Shown piece after piece: positions 1-8,000 of a stretch of 64,000 nucleotides of DNA. The notes beneath the pieces were generated by a model. The model was given only the letters and a program-made list of their open reading frames with translations, searched no databases and was not told where the DNA came from. Both the position numbers and the translations under genes were made by a program. Source of the stretch: Bradyrhizobium amphicarpaeae (lineage in GTDB: Bacteria; Pseudomonadota; Alphaproteobacteria; Rhizobiales; Xanthobacteraceae); NCBI RefSeq assembly GCF_002266435.3, contig NZ_CP029426.2:682001-746000 (forward strand), read 5' to 3'. Within the stretch, counting starts at the first letter, position 1; the number at the start of each line of letters is the position of its first letter.

Positions 1-160
1 GGCACCCTCCCAATCACCAAAACGGCAGCGTTTGTCGCGCCTTACCATCACATAAAGGGCGCATTCGCCGCCGAATAGTCCGGTGCAGTTCCCGGATCGA
101 CACGCTCCGACACATTGTTTGCCGCGGTTTTTGGCTTAAGTAACAACCGTCGCGCCCCGA

Positions 161-1057
161 TTGGATTGTTTCGTGCTGATATCGCCCCTTTTCGCGTCCA
201 AATCGCGCCCGGCCCGCCCGCGCTTTGCCGGCTGGCTGGCGGTGCTTTGCGGCGCGATCCTTCCCCTGGCGGTGGCGTGGGGCGCCGTGCCGGCGGCGGC
301 GCAGGGCAAGCTCGAGGCGCAATATGAGGCCTCGCTGGCCGGGATTCCCGTCGGCAAAGGCGGCTGGAACATCGACATCCAGGACGACGTGTTCTCGGCG
401 GCGGCCGCGGGCGGCACCTCCGGGCTGCTGAAATCGTTCACGGGCGGGTCCGGCACCGGCGCGAGCCAGGGGCGCGTCGTCAACGGCGCGCTGGTGGCGA
501 CCGGCTACCAGGCCTCCACCACCACCTCGAAGAAGACCGAAGAGATCCGCATCACGCTCGACAGGGGCAATGTGAAGGATTTCGCCATCCTGCCGGAGCC
601 GCCGGTCGATCCTGATCGTATCGTCGTCACCGATGCGCATCGCCGCGGCGTCTGGGACCCCATGACCGCCTCGCTGTTGCGCGTGCCCGGCACCGGCGAC
701 CCCGTCACGCCGGACGCCTGCCACAACTCGGCCCCGGTGTTCGACGGCCGCATGCGCTACGACCTCAAGCTCGATTTCAAGCGGATGGAGAGCGTGAAGG
801 CGGAGAAGGGCTATCACGGCCCGGTGGTGGTCTGTTCGCTCTATTTCGTGCCGGTCGCGGGCTACATCCCAGATCGCCCCGTGATCAAATACCTCGCCGC
901 CCAGCGCAACATCGAGATCGCCTTCGCGCCGGTGGCGGGCACGCGCATCCTGGTCCCGTTCTGGCTGAAAGTCCCGACGCCGCTCGGCCCGGCCATGCTG
1001 GAAGCCACCAGCTTCATCACCACGGCACAGCCGCCGAGGGTGGCGAAGACGCAGTAG
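161..1057 (+). CDS. DUF3108 domain exported protein
   Basis: 298 residues. A basic start is followed by a hydrophobic stretch (about residues 24-46, ending AVPAAAQ), which looks like a signal peptide with cleavage near residue 47. The mature part begins EAQYEASLAGIPVGKGGW, the usual opening of DUF3108 proteins (exported beta-rich proteins of unknown function, common in Rhizobiales). The C-terminal part carries the region around YHGPVVVCSLYFVPVAGY. No catalytic motif can be seen. The ATG at 161 is kept because it precedes the signal peptide, although its n-region is long and a later start is possible. It stands alone; the next gene begins about 900 bp downstream. Confidence 0.8.
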   Translation: MDCFVLISPLFASKSRPARPRFAGWLAVLCGAILPLAVAWGAVPAAAQGKLEAQYEASLAGIPVGKGGWNIDIQDDVFSAAAAGGTSGLLKSFTGGSGTGASQGRVVNGALVATGYQASTTTSKKTEEIRITLDRGNVKDFAILPEPPVDPDRIVVTDAHRRGVWDPMTASLLRVPGTGDPVTPDACHNSAPVFDGRMRYDLKLDFKRMESVKAEKGYHGPVVVCSLYFVPVAGYIPDRPVIKYLAAQRNIEIAFAPVAGTRILVPFWLKVPTPLGPAMLEATSFITTAQPPRVAKTQ

Positions 1058-1087
1058 GTCGGCTGGCCACGCATTCACCTCCGAGAC

Positions 1088-1250
1088 CGTCACCCTGAGG
1101 CGGCCGCCCCTTCGGCGGCCCTCGAAGGGCGACAGCCCGCCTCTCGCCGCGAGCCTTTAAGTGTCAGCCGCCCCAGCCGGGCCGTCCATCCTTCGAGGCT
1201 CCCGGCGCGGTGCTATTGCACCGCGCCACTCGCACCTCAGAATGACGGGA
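1088..1250. repeat. Palindromic intergenic repeat, family 1 copy A
   Basis: Outer ends are near-inverted (GTCACCCTGAGG at left, CACCTCAGAATGAC at right), with inner CTCGAAGGGCGAC and CCATCCTTCGAGG. Two hairpins lie inside. The left one is a GGCCGCC/GGCGGCC stem; the right one is a perfect 10-bp stem at 1204-1213/1218-1227. Related copies lie at 1733, 49230 and 61334. Confidence 0.85.
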
Positions 1251-1732
1251 GCTGCGCCGGGAGGCTATTTTGCCTTCGGAAAAGCGTTGTGATTTCAACG
1301 ACATCCCTACAGTGCATGGGGTTGTTTTCGCAAAAAATGGGTCAGGGCAGGCCGTCATGGCCGGGCTGGACCCGGCCATCCATCCCCTGGACGGACGCTC
1401 GTGTTGCGATGGATGCGCGGGTCAAGCCCGCCATGACGCGGTCACGGGAATCCATTTGACTCCTCCCCGATTCTGATTCGACTCCGCGCCGTCCCCAACT
1501 TAACGGTTTGCGCCATCGAAACGTCACTTGTACGGCGGCCGAAAACTCCATCTAGTTGCAGCCAACAAGACTCCCGCGACATGTTGCGTGAACGGAACAT
1601 GACTCCTAGGGGAGTCAGCGATTCGGCCGCGATTCGTTCTAGAGTCGTTCCGAAGCTTAAGGCCAAAGGGAAAAGCGTCGCAAGGTGAGACAGTTGCGCG
1701 GGGTTTGGGGAAGGCGTTCCTATGTTGCGTCC
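1251..1732. other. Intergenic stretch without a supported gene
   Basis: The open frames here read through repeat sequence and have no protein-like features. It contains a further palindromic repeat (1351-1439) and two adjacent inverted repeats at 1580-1601 (CATGTT...AACATG) and 1600-1617 (TGACTCC-TAGG-GGAGTCA). Confidence 0.6.
1351..1439. repeat. Palindromic intergenic repeat (GCCGTCATGGCCGGGC type)
   Basis: It starts CCGTCATGGCCGGGCT and ends GGTCAAGCCCGCCATGACG, so the ends are inverted copies. CCATCCAT/ATGGATG pairs occur internally. Single copy in this window; the structure resembles the other short interspersed palindromes here. Confidence 0.7.
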
Positions 1733-1890
1733 CGTCACCCTGAGGTGGCCGCCTCTTCGGCGGCCCTCGAAGGGCGACGGGCCCGGCGGGTGCCGCAGGC
1801 GCATCCTCGGCTGGCACCCGGGCCGTTCATCCTTCGAGGCTCCCCATGCGGCGCGATGCGCCGCCTGGCTCGCACCTCAGGATGACGGGA
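1733..1890. repeat. Palindromic intergenic repeat, family 1 copy B
   Basis: Same plan as copy A: GTCACCCTGAGG, a hairpin (GGCCGCC-TCTTC-GGCGGCC), CTCGAAGGGCGAC, spacer, CATCCTTCGAGGC, a second hairpin (GCGGCGC-GAT-GCGCCGC at 1848-1864), then CACCTCAGGATGAC. The second hairpin differs in sequence from that of copy A but is still perfectly paired. Confidence 0.85.
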
Positions 1891-1965
1891 TGATCAGTCC
1901 GCAGTCGCCGCTCCGCCCCAGACAGCACTGACATTCGCCCTCACAGGCACTACCTAATCCCCCAG

Positions 1966-4900
1966 ATGCCCTTTTCCTCCTCCCCCTTCGCCTCCGAGCG
2001 CGCGCTGTCCGATCGCGTGCCCGGCGCCGGCGTCACCGCGGTGCTCGGGCCGACCAATACCGGCAAGACCCATCTCGCCATCGAGCGGATGCTGGCGCAT
2101 CCCTCAGGGCTGATCGGCCTGCCGCTGCGCCTGCTCGCGCGCGAGGTCTACAACAAGATCGCCGCGCGGGTCGGCAGCGATGCGGTCGCGCTCGTCACCG
2201 GCGAGGAGAAGATCAAGCCGAAGAGCCCGCGCTATTGGGTGTCGACCGTCGAGGCGATGCCGCGCGACCTCGACGTCTCCTTCCTCGCCGTCGACGAGGT
2301 CCAGATCGCCAGCGATCTCGAACGCGGCCATGTCTTCACCGACCGCATCCTCAACCGCCGCGGCCGCGACGAGACGCTGCTGCTGGGCGCCGCGACGATG
2401 CGCCCGATCATCGAGCGGCTGCTGCCCGGCGTCTCCATGATCACGCGGCCCAGGCTGTCGCAGCTGGAATTCGCCGGCGACCGCAAGATCACGCGCCAGC
2501 CGCGCCGCACCGCTATCGTCGCGTTTTCGGCCGACGAGGTCTACGCCATCGCCGAGCTGATCCGCCGCCAGCATGGCGGCGCCGCCGTGGTGCTGGGCTC
2601 GCTCTCGCCCCGCACGCGCAACGCGCAGGTGGCGATGTTCCAGAACGGCGACGTCGATTATCTCGTCGCCACCGACGCCGTCGGCATGGGCCTCAATCTC
2701 GACGTCGACCACGTCGCCTTCGCCTCCGACCGCAAGTACGACGGCTATCAGTTCCGCCGGCTGACGCCGTCCGAATTCGCGCAGATCGCGGGACGCGCGG
2801 GGCGCGCGACGCGCAACGGCACCTTCGGCACCACCGGCCGCTGCGCGCCGTTCGAGCCCGAGCTCGTCAACGCGCTGCAGAACCACACTTTCGAACCCGT
2901 GAAGATGCTGCAATGGCGCAACGCCAGGCTGGATTTTGCCTCGCTCGGCGCGCTCCAGGTCTCGCTGAACCTCGCCCCCGGGCACGAGGCGCTGACGCGC
3001 GCGCCTGTTGCCGAGGACATGCGCGTGCTCGAGCACGTGTCCCGCGACGCCGAGGTGCGCGATGTCGCGCATGGCAAGGAGGCCGTGGAGCGGCTGTGGG
3101 AGGCCTGCCAGGTCCCCGACTATCGAAAACTGTCGCCGGCGGCCCATGCCGAGCTGGTCACCACGCTGTACGGCTTCCTGATGCGGAAGGGCTGCATCCC
3201 CGACGCCTGGTTCGAGGCCCAGATCACCCAGGCCGACCGGATCGACGGCGACATCGACACGCTGTCGGCCCGAATCGCGCAGATCCGCACCTGGACCTTC
3301 GTCGCCAACCGTCCGGACTGGCTGAAAGACCCCGAGCGCTGGCAGGGAATCGCCCGCGAGGTCGAAAATAAATTATCGGATGCGCTCCATGAACGCTTGA
3401 CTGAGCGTTTCGTTGATCGCCGGACCAGTGTATTGATGCGCCGCCTGCGGGAGAACACGAGCTTGAATACTGAAATCGGCAAGACCGGCGAAGTCATCGT
3501 CGAAGGCCATGTCATCGGCCGTCTCGATGGCTTCACCTTTGCACCGGATGCGGCGGAAGCCGGCTCCGATGCAAAAGCCTTGCAGGCTGCAGCGCAAGCG
3601 GTGCTCGCCGGCGAGATCAACACGCGCGCTGAAAAGCTCGGCAACGCGCCGGACGATCAGTTCGTGCTGACCTCGGAAGGCATCATCCGCTGGACCGGCG
3701 ACGCCGTGGCGCGACTGTCTGCCGCAGAGGACGCGCTGCATCCGCGCATCCGCATCATCTCCGACGAGCGCCTCACCGGCGCCCCCCGCGACAAGGTCCA
3801 GGCCCGGCTCGAGCTCTGGCTCAAGACCCATGTCGAGAAGCTGCTCGGGCCGATGTTCGAGCTGTCCAAGGCCGAGGACGTCACCGGCATCGCCCGCGGC
3901 ATCGCCTATCAGCTCGTCGAGGCGCTCGGCGTGCTCGAACGTCCGAAGATCGCCAACGAGCTGAAGGATCTCGACCAGCCCTCGCGCGCGGTGCTGCGCA
4001 AATACGGCGTCCGTTTCGGCGCCTATCACATCTATTTCCCCGGCCTGCTCAAGCCCGCCGGGCGTGCGCTGGCCGCGCTGCTGTGGGCGCTGAAGCAGGA
4101 CAATGTCGATCTGTCCTCGCTGTCCGGCGCGCAGCATCTGGCCTCCTCGGGGCGCACCTCGTTCCCGGTCGACAAGGCGCTGCCGCGCGATGCCTATCGC
4201 GTGCTCGGCTACAAGCAGGCCGGCGAGCGCGCCGTGCGCGTCGACATCCTGGAGCGCCTGGCCGATCTGATCCGTCCGGCGCTGGCCTGGCGCGAGAACG
4301 CGTCCGGCGAAAAGCCGGCCGGCGCCTTCGACGGCCGCAGTTTCGTGGTGACGCAGGCGATGACCTCGCTGACCGGCTCCGCAGGCGAGGATTTCGCCTC
4401 GGTGCTGCGTGCCCTCGGCTATCGCATGGAGAAGCGCCCGCCGCTGCCGGCAAAGCCCGTCGTGGCCGAGCAAGCCGTGCCTGAAACCGTCGCGGCTGAG
4501 ACGCCGCCGGCTGACGGCAGCGCCGAGTCCTCGACGGAGACCGCCGCCGAGGCCGTTGCCGGCCTGCCGGCGGAGGCCTCCACCGACGCTGCCGCCGAGC
4601 CGGTCACCGTCGAAGATGCGCCCGGCATGGAGCTGCAGGACGAGCCGGCTCAGCAGGCCGAGCCTGCGCTGGAAGCCTCCCCCGAGGCCCCCGTCACGCC
4701 CGAAGACGCCCCCGGCATTGCGCCGCCGGCGGAAGAACCCGCTGCGCCCACCGAGCCTGCCGGCCTCGAAGCCACTCCGGCCGAGACGGCGGCGGCCGAA
4801 GCTGCCGCGTCACCCGAAGCCGCGGCGCCTGAAACTGCGGCGACGCCCGCCGAGCCCGAGCTGATCGAGGTCTGGCGTCCCGGCGGCCGTCACGAGGACC

Positions 4901-5415
4901 GCAAGCCGCGCCACGAGCGCCATCGCCACCAGCGCCACCACAATCAGCGTCCGCAGGCCGGCGCTGAAGCCGGCGCCGCGCCCGCCGAAGGCGAAGCTGC
5001 GCAAGCGGCCGATGGTGAGAAGCGGGGCGAGCGACGTCATGGCGGTCATCGCAGAGATTCTGGCCGCGACGGCGGCAGAGACTTCCGCAAGCCGCGCGAA
5101 GGTGGCGAAGGCGCGCCGCGTCCCGAGGGGCGCGACGACAAGAACCGCCGCTTCGAGGGCAAGGATCGCGACAACAAGGATCGCGACAACAAGGGGCGCG
5201 ATCGCGACAAGGGCAAGTTCGGCGGCGATCGCGACAAGGGCCGTGACAATCGCGGCCGTGACCGCGACAAGGGCCGCGACCGCCAGGGCGGACCGTCGCT
5301 GCGTCCCTACGCCTCGAGCGCGAACCCGCGCGAGCGCGACCGTCCCGCCGATCCGAACTCGCCCTTCGCAAAACTCGCCGCGCTGAAGGAGCAGCTTTCC
5401 GGGCGCAAGGAGTAG
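1966..5415 (+). CDS. SUV3-like SF2 helicase with disordered basic tail
   Basis: 1149 residues. The N-terminal helicase core has Walker A GPTNTGKT (residues 28-35), a DEVQ box (110-113), the C-lobe motif VGMGLNLDVDHVAFAS and motif VI QIAGRAGRATRNG (from 273). These are typical of the mitochondrial SUV3/alphaproteobacterial helicase family, which unwinds RNA. After about residue 825 the chain becomes Ala/Glu/Pro-rich (to about 965). A His/Arg segment and an Arg/Asp/Lys/Gly-rich tail with repeated RDNKDRD/RDKG units follow (about 1025-1110), and the protein ends in a short helix-like KLAALKEQLSGRKE. The tail is likely disordered and RNA-binding (inference). The S4 RNA-binding gene follows 66 bp downstream, consistent with an RNA-metabolism unit. 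Confidence 0.92.
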   Translation: MPFSSSPFASERALSDRVPGAGVTAVLGPTNTGKTHLAIERMLAHPSGLIGLPLRLLAREVYNKIAARVGSDAVALVTGEEKIKPKSPRYWVSTVEAMPRDLDVSFLAVDEVQIASDLERGHVFTDRILNRRGRDETLLLGAATMRPIIERLLPGVSMITRPRLSQLEFAGDRKITRQPRRTAIVAFSADEVYAIAELIRRQHGGAAVVLGSLSPRTRNAQVAMFQNGDVDYLVATDAVGMGLNLDVDHVAFASDRKYDGYQFRRLTPSEFAQIAGRAGRATRNGTFGTTGRCAPFEPELVNALQNHTFEPVKMLQWRNARLDFASLGALQVSLNLAPGHEALTRAPVAEDMRVLEHVSRDAEVRDVAHGKEAVERLWEACQVPDYRKLSPAAHAELVTTLYGFLMRKGCIPDAWFEAQITQADRIDGDIDTLSARIAQIRTWTFVANRPDWLKDPERWQGIAREVENKLSDALHERLTERFVDRRTSVLMRRLRENTSLNTEIGKTGEVIVEGHVIGRLDGFTFAPDAAEAGSDAKALQAAAQAVLAGEINTRAEKLGNAPDDQFVLTSEGIIRWTGDAVARLSAAEDALHPRIRIISDERLTGAPRDKVQARLELWLKTHVEKLLGPMFELSKAEDVTGIARGIAYQLVEALGVLERPKIANELKDLDQPSRAVLRKYGVRFGAYHIYFPGLLKPAGRALAALLWALKQDNVDLSSLSGAQHLASSGRTSFPVDKALPRDAYRVLGYKQAGERAVRVDILERLADLIRPALAWRENASGEKPAGAFDGRSFVVTQAMTSLTGSAGEDFASVLRALGYRMEKRPPLPAKPVVAEQAVPETVAAETPPADGSAESSTETAAEAVAGLPAEASTDAAAEPVTVEDAPGMELQDEPAQQAEPALEASPEAPVTPEDAPGIAPPAEEPAAPTEPAGLEATPAETAAAEAAASPEAAAPETAATPAEPELIEVWRPGGRHEDRKPRHERHRHQRHHNQRPQAGAEAGAAPAEGEAAQAADGEKRGERRHGGHRRDSGRDGGRDFRKPREGGEGAPRPEGRDDKNRRFEGKDRDNKDRDNKGRDRDKGKFGGDRDKGRDNRGRDRDKGRDRQGGPSLRPYASSANPRERDRPADPNSPFAKLAALKEQLSGRKE

Positions 5416-5481
5416 CATAGCGTTTTCAAGCGAAGTGCCGAGCGGTTCGCGTGAAGAAAACGCGTCAGAAGGAGTAGTCCC

Positions 5482-5751
5482 ACGAGCGAGCGGCAGCGCC
5501 TCGACAAATGGCTGTGGCACGCGCGGGTGGTGAAGGCGCGGACCTCGGCGGCCGAACTCGTCGGATCCGGTCATGTCCGCGTCAACGGTGAGCGCGAAAG
5601 ATCGCCGGGCCACGCGATCAAGATCGGCGACGTCATCACCGTCGCGCTCGATCGCACCGTGCGCGTCCTGAAGGTGACGGGCTTTTGCGAACGCCGCGGC
5701 GATGCCGCCTCGGCGCGAATGCTCTACGAAGAGCTCGGGGTGCGCAATTAA
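5482..5751 (+). CDS. S4 domain RNA-binding protein (HSP15-like), apparent ACG start
   Basis: 89 residues if translation starts at ACG 5482. The S4 motif begins RLDKWLWHARVVKARTSA, as in heat-shock protein 15 and related rRNA-binding proteins. The family start therefore has to lie upstream of the first in-frame ATG/GTG/TTG codon, a GTG at 5527, which would cut off the first S4 helix. The frame is open only from 5455. No ATG, GTG or TTG occurs between there and 5527, but AAGGAG at 5469-5474 is correctly spaced for ACG at 5482. Either this is a non-standard start or the base was once ATG. It lies directly behind the helicase gene and ahead of fdxA. Confidence 0.75.
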   Translation, partial: TSERQRLDKWLWHARVVKARTSAAELVGSGHVRVNGERERSPGHAIKIGDVITVALDRTVRVLKVTGFCERRGDAASARMLYEELGVRN

Positions 5752-5883
5752 TTGCGCTTTGCATTCATTTCTTGGTCGATCAAACGCGCAAAGCCGTCAT
5801 GATCCGGCCTTCCCGACCTTGCGGCGCCCGGCCATCCGCGCTACGCAAGCCGCGACTTTTAAAAGAGCTTTTCGGAGCGTTGG

Positions 5884-6222
5884 ATGACTTACGTCGTCAC
5901 TGAAAACTGCATCAAGTGCAAGTATACCGACTGCGTCGAGGTCTGCCCGGTCGACTGTTTCTACGAGGGTGACAACATGCTCGTCATCCACCCTGACGAG
6001 TGCATCGATTGCGGCGTGTGCGAGCCGGAATGCCCCGCCGACGCCATCAAGCCGGACACGGAACCGGGCCTCGAAAAGTGGCTGGAAGTGAACACCCAGT
6101 ACGCCAAGAGCTGGCCGAACATCACCCAGAAGAAAGAATCACCTGCCGACGCCAAGGAATTCGACGGTCAGGAAGGCAAGTTCGAGAAGTATTTTTCTCC
6201 GAACCCCGGTTCAGGCGACTAA
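5884..6222 (+). CDS. fdxA: Ferredoxin FdxA (3Fe-4S/4Fe-4S)
   Basis: 112 residues. Two ferredoxin cysteine clusters are visible: [17 protein letters not shown] near the N-terminus and [15 protein letters not shown] at about residues 40-54. This is the seven-iron type ferredoxin layout, followed by the usual C-terminal extension ending in a region around [13 protein letters not shown]. It is a soluble electron carrier. GGAG lies just ahead of ATG 5884. The order S4 protein, fdxA, carD is common in Rhizobiales. Confidence 0.95.
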   Translation: MTYVVTENCIKCKYTDCVEVCPVDCFYEGDNMLVIHPDECIDCGVCEPECPADAIKPDTEPGLEKWLEVNTQYAKSWPNITQKKESPADAKEFDGQEGKFEKYFSPNPGSGD

Positions 6223-6290
6223 ATCGGGCCCAAACTTAACCCTAATAGCGTCGCTGCCGCCGAAAACCAGCCCTGAAGACCCCTAAATCA

Positions 6291-6325
6291 TTGATTTTTG
6301 CGGGAAATGTGCTATATTGGGCACA
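6291..6325 (+). promoter_or_regulatory. Sigma70-like promoter with overlapping palindrome upstream of carD
   Basis: TTGATT (6291-6296), a 16-bp spacer and TATATT (6313-6318) fit a housekeeping promoter. An inverted repeat TGTGC-N8-GCACA (6308-6325) encloses the -10 element, so a bound repressor would block it. No regulator is identified. The position fits transcription of carD. Confidence 0.55.
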
Positions 6326-6569
6326 TTAAGCCGAACCCTGTCAGCCCCGTTGGCCCCGCTGGGTTCCCGTGAAACCAAATGTCGAACAGGGGCGTGGCAG
6401 TTTCCGCGCGCAGGCTGTGTCACAGAAAACGCGTAAAAAGAGTACTTCAGCGAGGGCTTCCCATAAGGAGGCCAAAAAAGTCGCCGCGGCCAGCCGTAGC
6501 GCATCCAAGGGTCGGGCCGCTGCCAAGGCGCCGCCGGCTGCAAAGTCCTCGAAGAACAAAAGAAGCGCA

Positions 6570-7388
6570 ATGCCTAACAAGACTGCCAAACCGGCCGTGA
6601 AAGCGACCGTTGCAAAGCCTGCTGCCAAGCCTGTCGCTGCCAAGGCTCCTGCTGCCAAGGCTCCTGTTGCGAAGCCCGCCGCGTCGAAGGCTCCCGTTGC
6701 TGCTCCTGCCAAGGCTCCCGTCGCTGCCGCCAAGCCCGCTGTGAAGCCGGCGGCTGCTGCGCCGAAGGTCGAGGAAAAGAAGGTCGTGACCCAGCGCCAG
6801 GGCTTCAAGGCCAATGAATTCGTCGTCTATCCCGCTCACGGCGTCGGCCAGATCCTGGCCATCGAGGAGCAGGAGATCGCCGGCGCGAAGCTCGAGCTGT
6901 TCGTCATCAACTTCATCAAGGACAAGATGACGCTGCGCGTGCCGACCGCCAAGGTCGCCAATGTCGGCATGCGCAAGCTGTCCGAGCCGGCGCTGGTGAA
7001 GAAGGCGCTGGAGACGCTCAAGGGCCGCGCCCGCGTCAAGCGCACCATGTGGTCGCGCCGTGCCCAGGAATACGAAGCCAAGATCAATTCGGGCGACATC
7101 GTCGCGATCGCGGAAGTCGTGCGCGATCTCTATCGCTCGGAATCGCAGCCGGAGCAGTCCTACAGCGAACGCCAGCTCTATGAAGCGGCGCTCGATCGTC
7201 TGTCCCGCGAGATCGCGGTCGTGCAGCACTCGACCGAGACCGAAGCGGTCAAGGAGATCGAGGCCCAACTGGCCAAGAGCCCGCGCCGCGGTGCCAAGTC
7301 CGAAACCGCCGAAGGCGAAGCGGATGCCGAGGGCGATACCGACGACACCGATGGCGACGACACCACCGTCGCCGACGAGGCCGCGTAA
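6570..7388 (+). CDS. carD: CarD family transcriptional regulator
   Basis: 272 residues from ATG 6570. An Ala/Lys/Pro-rich N-terminal segment (about 70 residues, histone-H1-like composition) is followed by the CarD/TRCF RNA-polymerase-interacting domain beginning RQGFKANEFVVYPAHGVGQI. The helical DNA-binding part includes TMWSRRAQEYEAKINSGD. An acidic tail (EGEADAEGDTDDTDGDD) closes the protein. CarD proteins bind the RNA polymerase beta subunit and stabilise open promoters. The frame stays open upstream to GTG 6369, and that extra segment is equally Lys/Ala-rich, so a 339-residue form cannot be excluded; neither start has a strong Shine-Dalgarno sequence. Confidence 0.9.
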   Translation: MPNKTAKPAVKATVAKPAAKPVAAKAPAAKAPVAKPAASKAPVAAPAKAPVAAAKPAVKPAAAAPKVEEKKVVTQRQGFKANEFVVYPAHGVGQILAIEEQEIAGAKLELFVINFIKDKMTLRVPTAKVANVGMRKLSEPALVKKALETLKGRARVKRTMWSRRAQEYEAKINSGDIVAIAEVVRDLYRSESQPEQSYSERQLYEAALDRLSREIAVVQHSTETEAVKEIEAQLAKSPRRGAKSETAEGEADAEGDTDDTDGDDTTVADEAA

Positions 7389-7413
7389 GCCGCTTCGTTC
7401 TGCGCAAGCAATC

Positions 7414-7446
7414 AAAAGCCCGGCCGTTTTGGCCGGGCTTTTTGTT
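7414..7446. terminator. Bidirectional rho-independent terminator
   Basis: The stem AAAAGCCCGGCC / GGCCGGGCTTTTT has a 5-base loop and is followed by a T-rich run. It lies between convergent carD and regR; the opposite strand also ends in a T run after the stem, so it can serve both. Confidence 0.9.
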
Positions 7447-7466
7447 TGGATGGCAGGGTGGGTTCG

Positions 7467-8000
7467 TTACTTCACGGGCCGCTTCTCGAGCTTCCGCGCC
7501 AGCGTCCTGCGGTGCATGCCCAATCGCCGTGCCGCCTCCGAGATGTTGAAATCGGTCTCGATCAGGGTCTGGTGGATGCGCTCCCATTCCAGCGTCTTGA
7601 TCGAGGTCGGTCGCGCATCGAGTGCGACCTCGGTATTCCCGGCGGCCTTGTTGAAGGCGGCCTCGATGTCGTCGGTGTTCGATGGCTTTGCGAGATAGTG
7701 GCACGCGCCCAGCTTGATCGCCTCCACAGCGGTCGAGATGCTGGCAAAGCCGGTCAGCACTACGATCAGCATATCAGGGTCATGCGTGTGCAAGAGCTCG
7801 ACGCAGGCGAGCCCTGAGGCGCCGCCAAGCTTGAGGTCGACGACGGCTTGGCCGAACGTGCGCTCCTCCAGCACGTTCCGCACGTCCTCGATCGAGGCGG
7901 CGAGCACGACCTCGTAGCCTCGGCGCTCGAACGAGCGCTTCAGCGTGCGTGCAAAGCCGGCATCGTCCTCGACGACGATGAGCGAACGGTCAGTCGTCAA
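7467..8000 (-). CDS. regR: Redox response regulator RegR/RegA/ActR
   Basis: 177 residues. The receiver domain shows the acidic pair E11/D12-D13, phospho-acceptor D55 in VVDLKL and conserved K105 in LAKPS. The C-terminal Fis-type helix-turn-helix (NISEAARRLGMHRRTLARKLEKR) is almost invariant in the RegA/PrrA/ActR/RegR family. The family controls respiration, carbon and nitrogen fixation genes in response to redox state; in Bradyrhizobium RegR activates fixR-nifA. The start is TTG, supported by GGAGG five bases upstream on the coding strand. The gene overlaps the end of regS by 11 bp, implying coupled translation. Confidence 0.95.
   Translation of the reverse strand: MTTDRSLIVVEDDAGFARTLKRSFERRGYEVVLAASIEDVRNVLEERTFGQAVVDLKLGGASGLACVELLHTHDPDMLIVVLTGFASISTAVEAIKLGACHYLAKPSNTDDIEAAFNKAAGNTEVALDARPTSIKTLEWERIHQTLIETDFNISEAARRLGMHRRTLARKLEKRPVK

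Noticed and set aside
6464..6471. TAAGGAGG, a strong Shine-Dalgarno-like sequence inside the region before carD
   Set aside because: No start codon follows at a usable distance, so it is probably chance within a Lys-rich coding or leader stretch.
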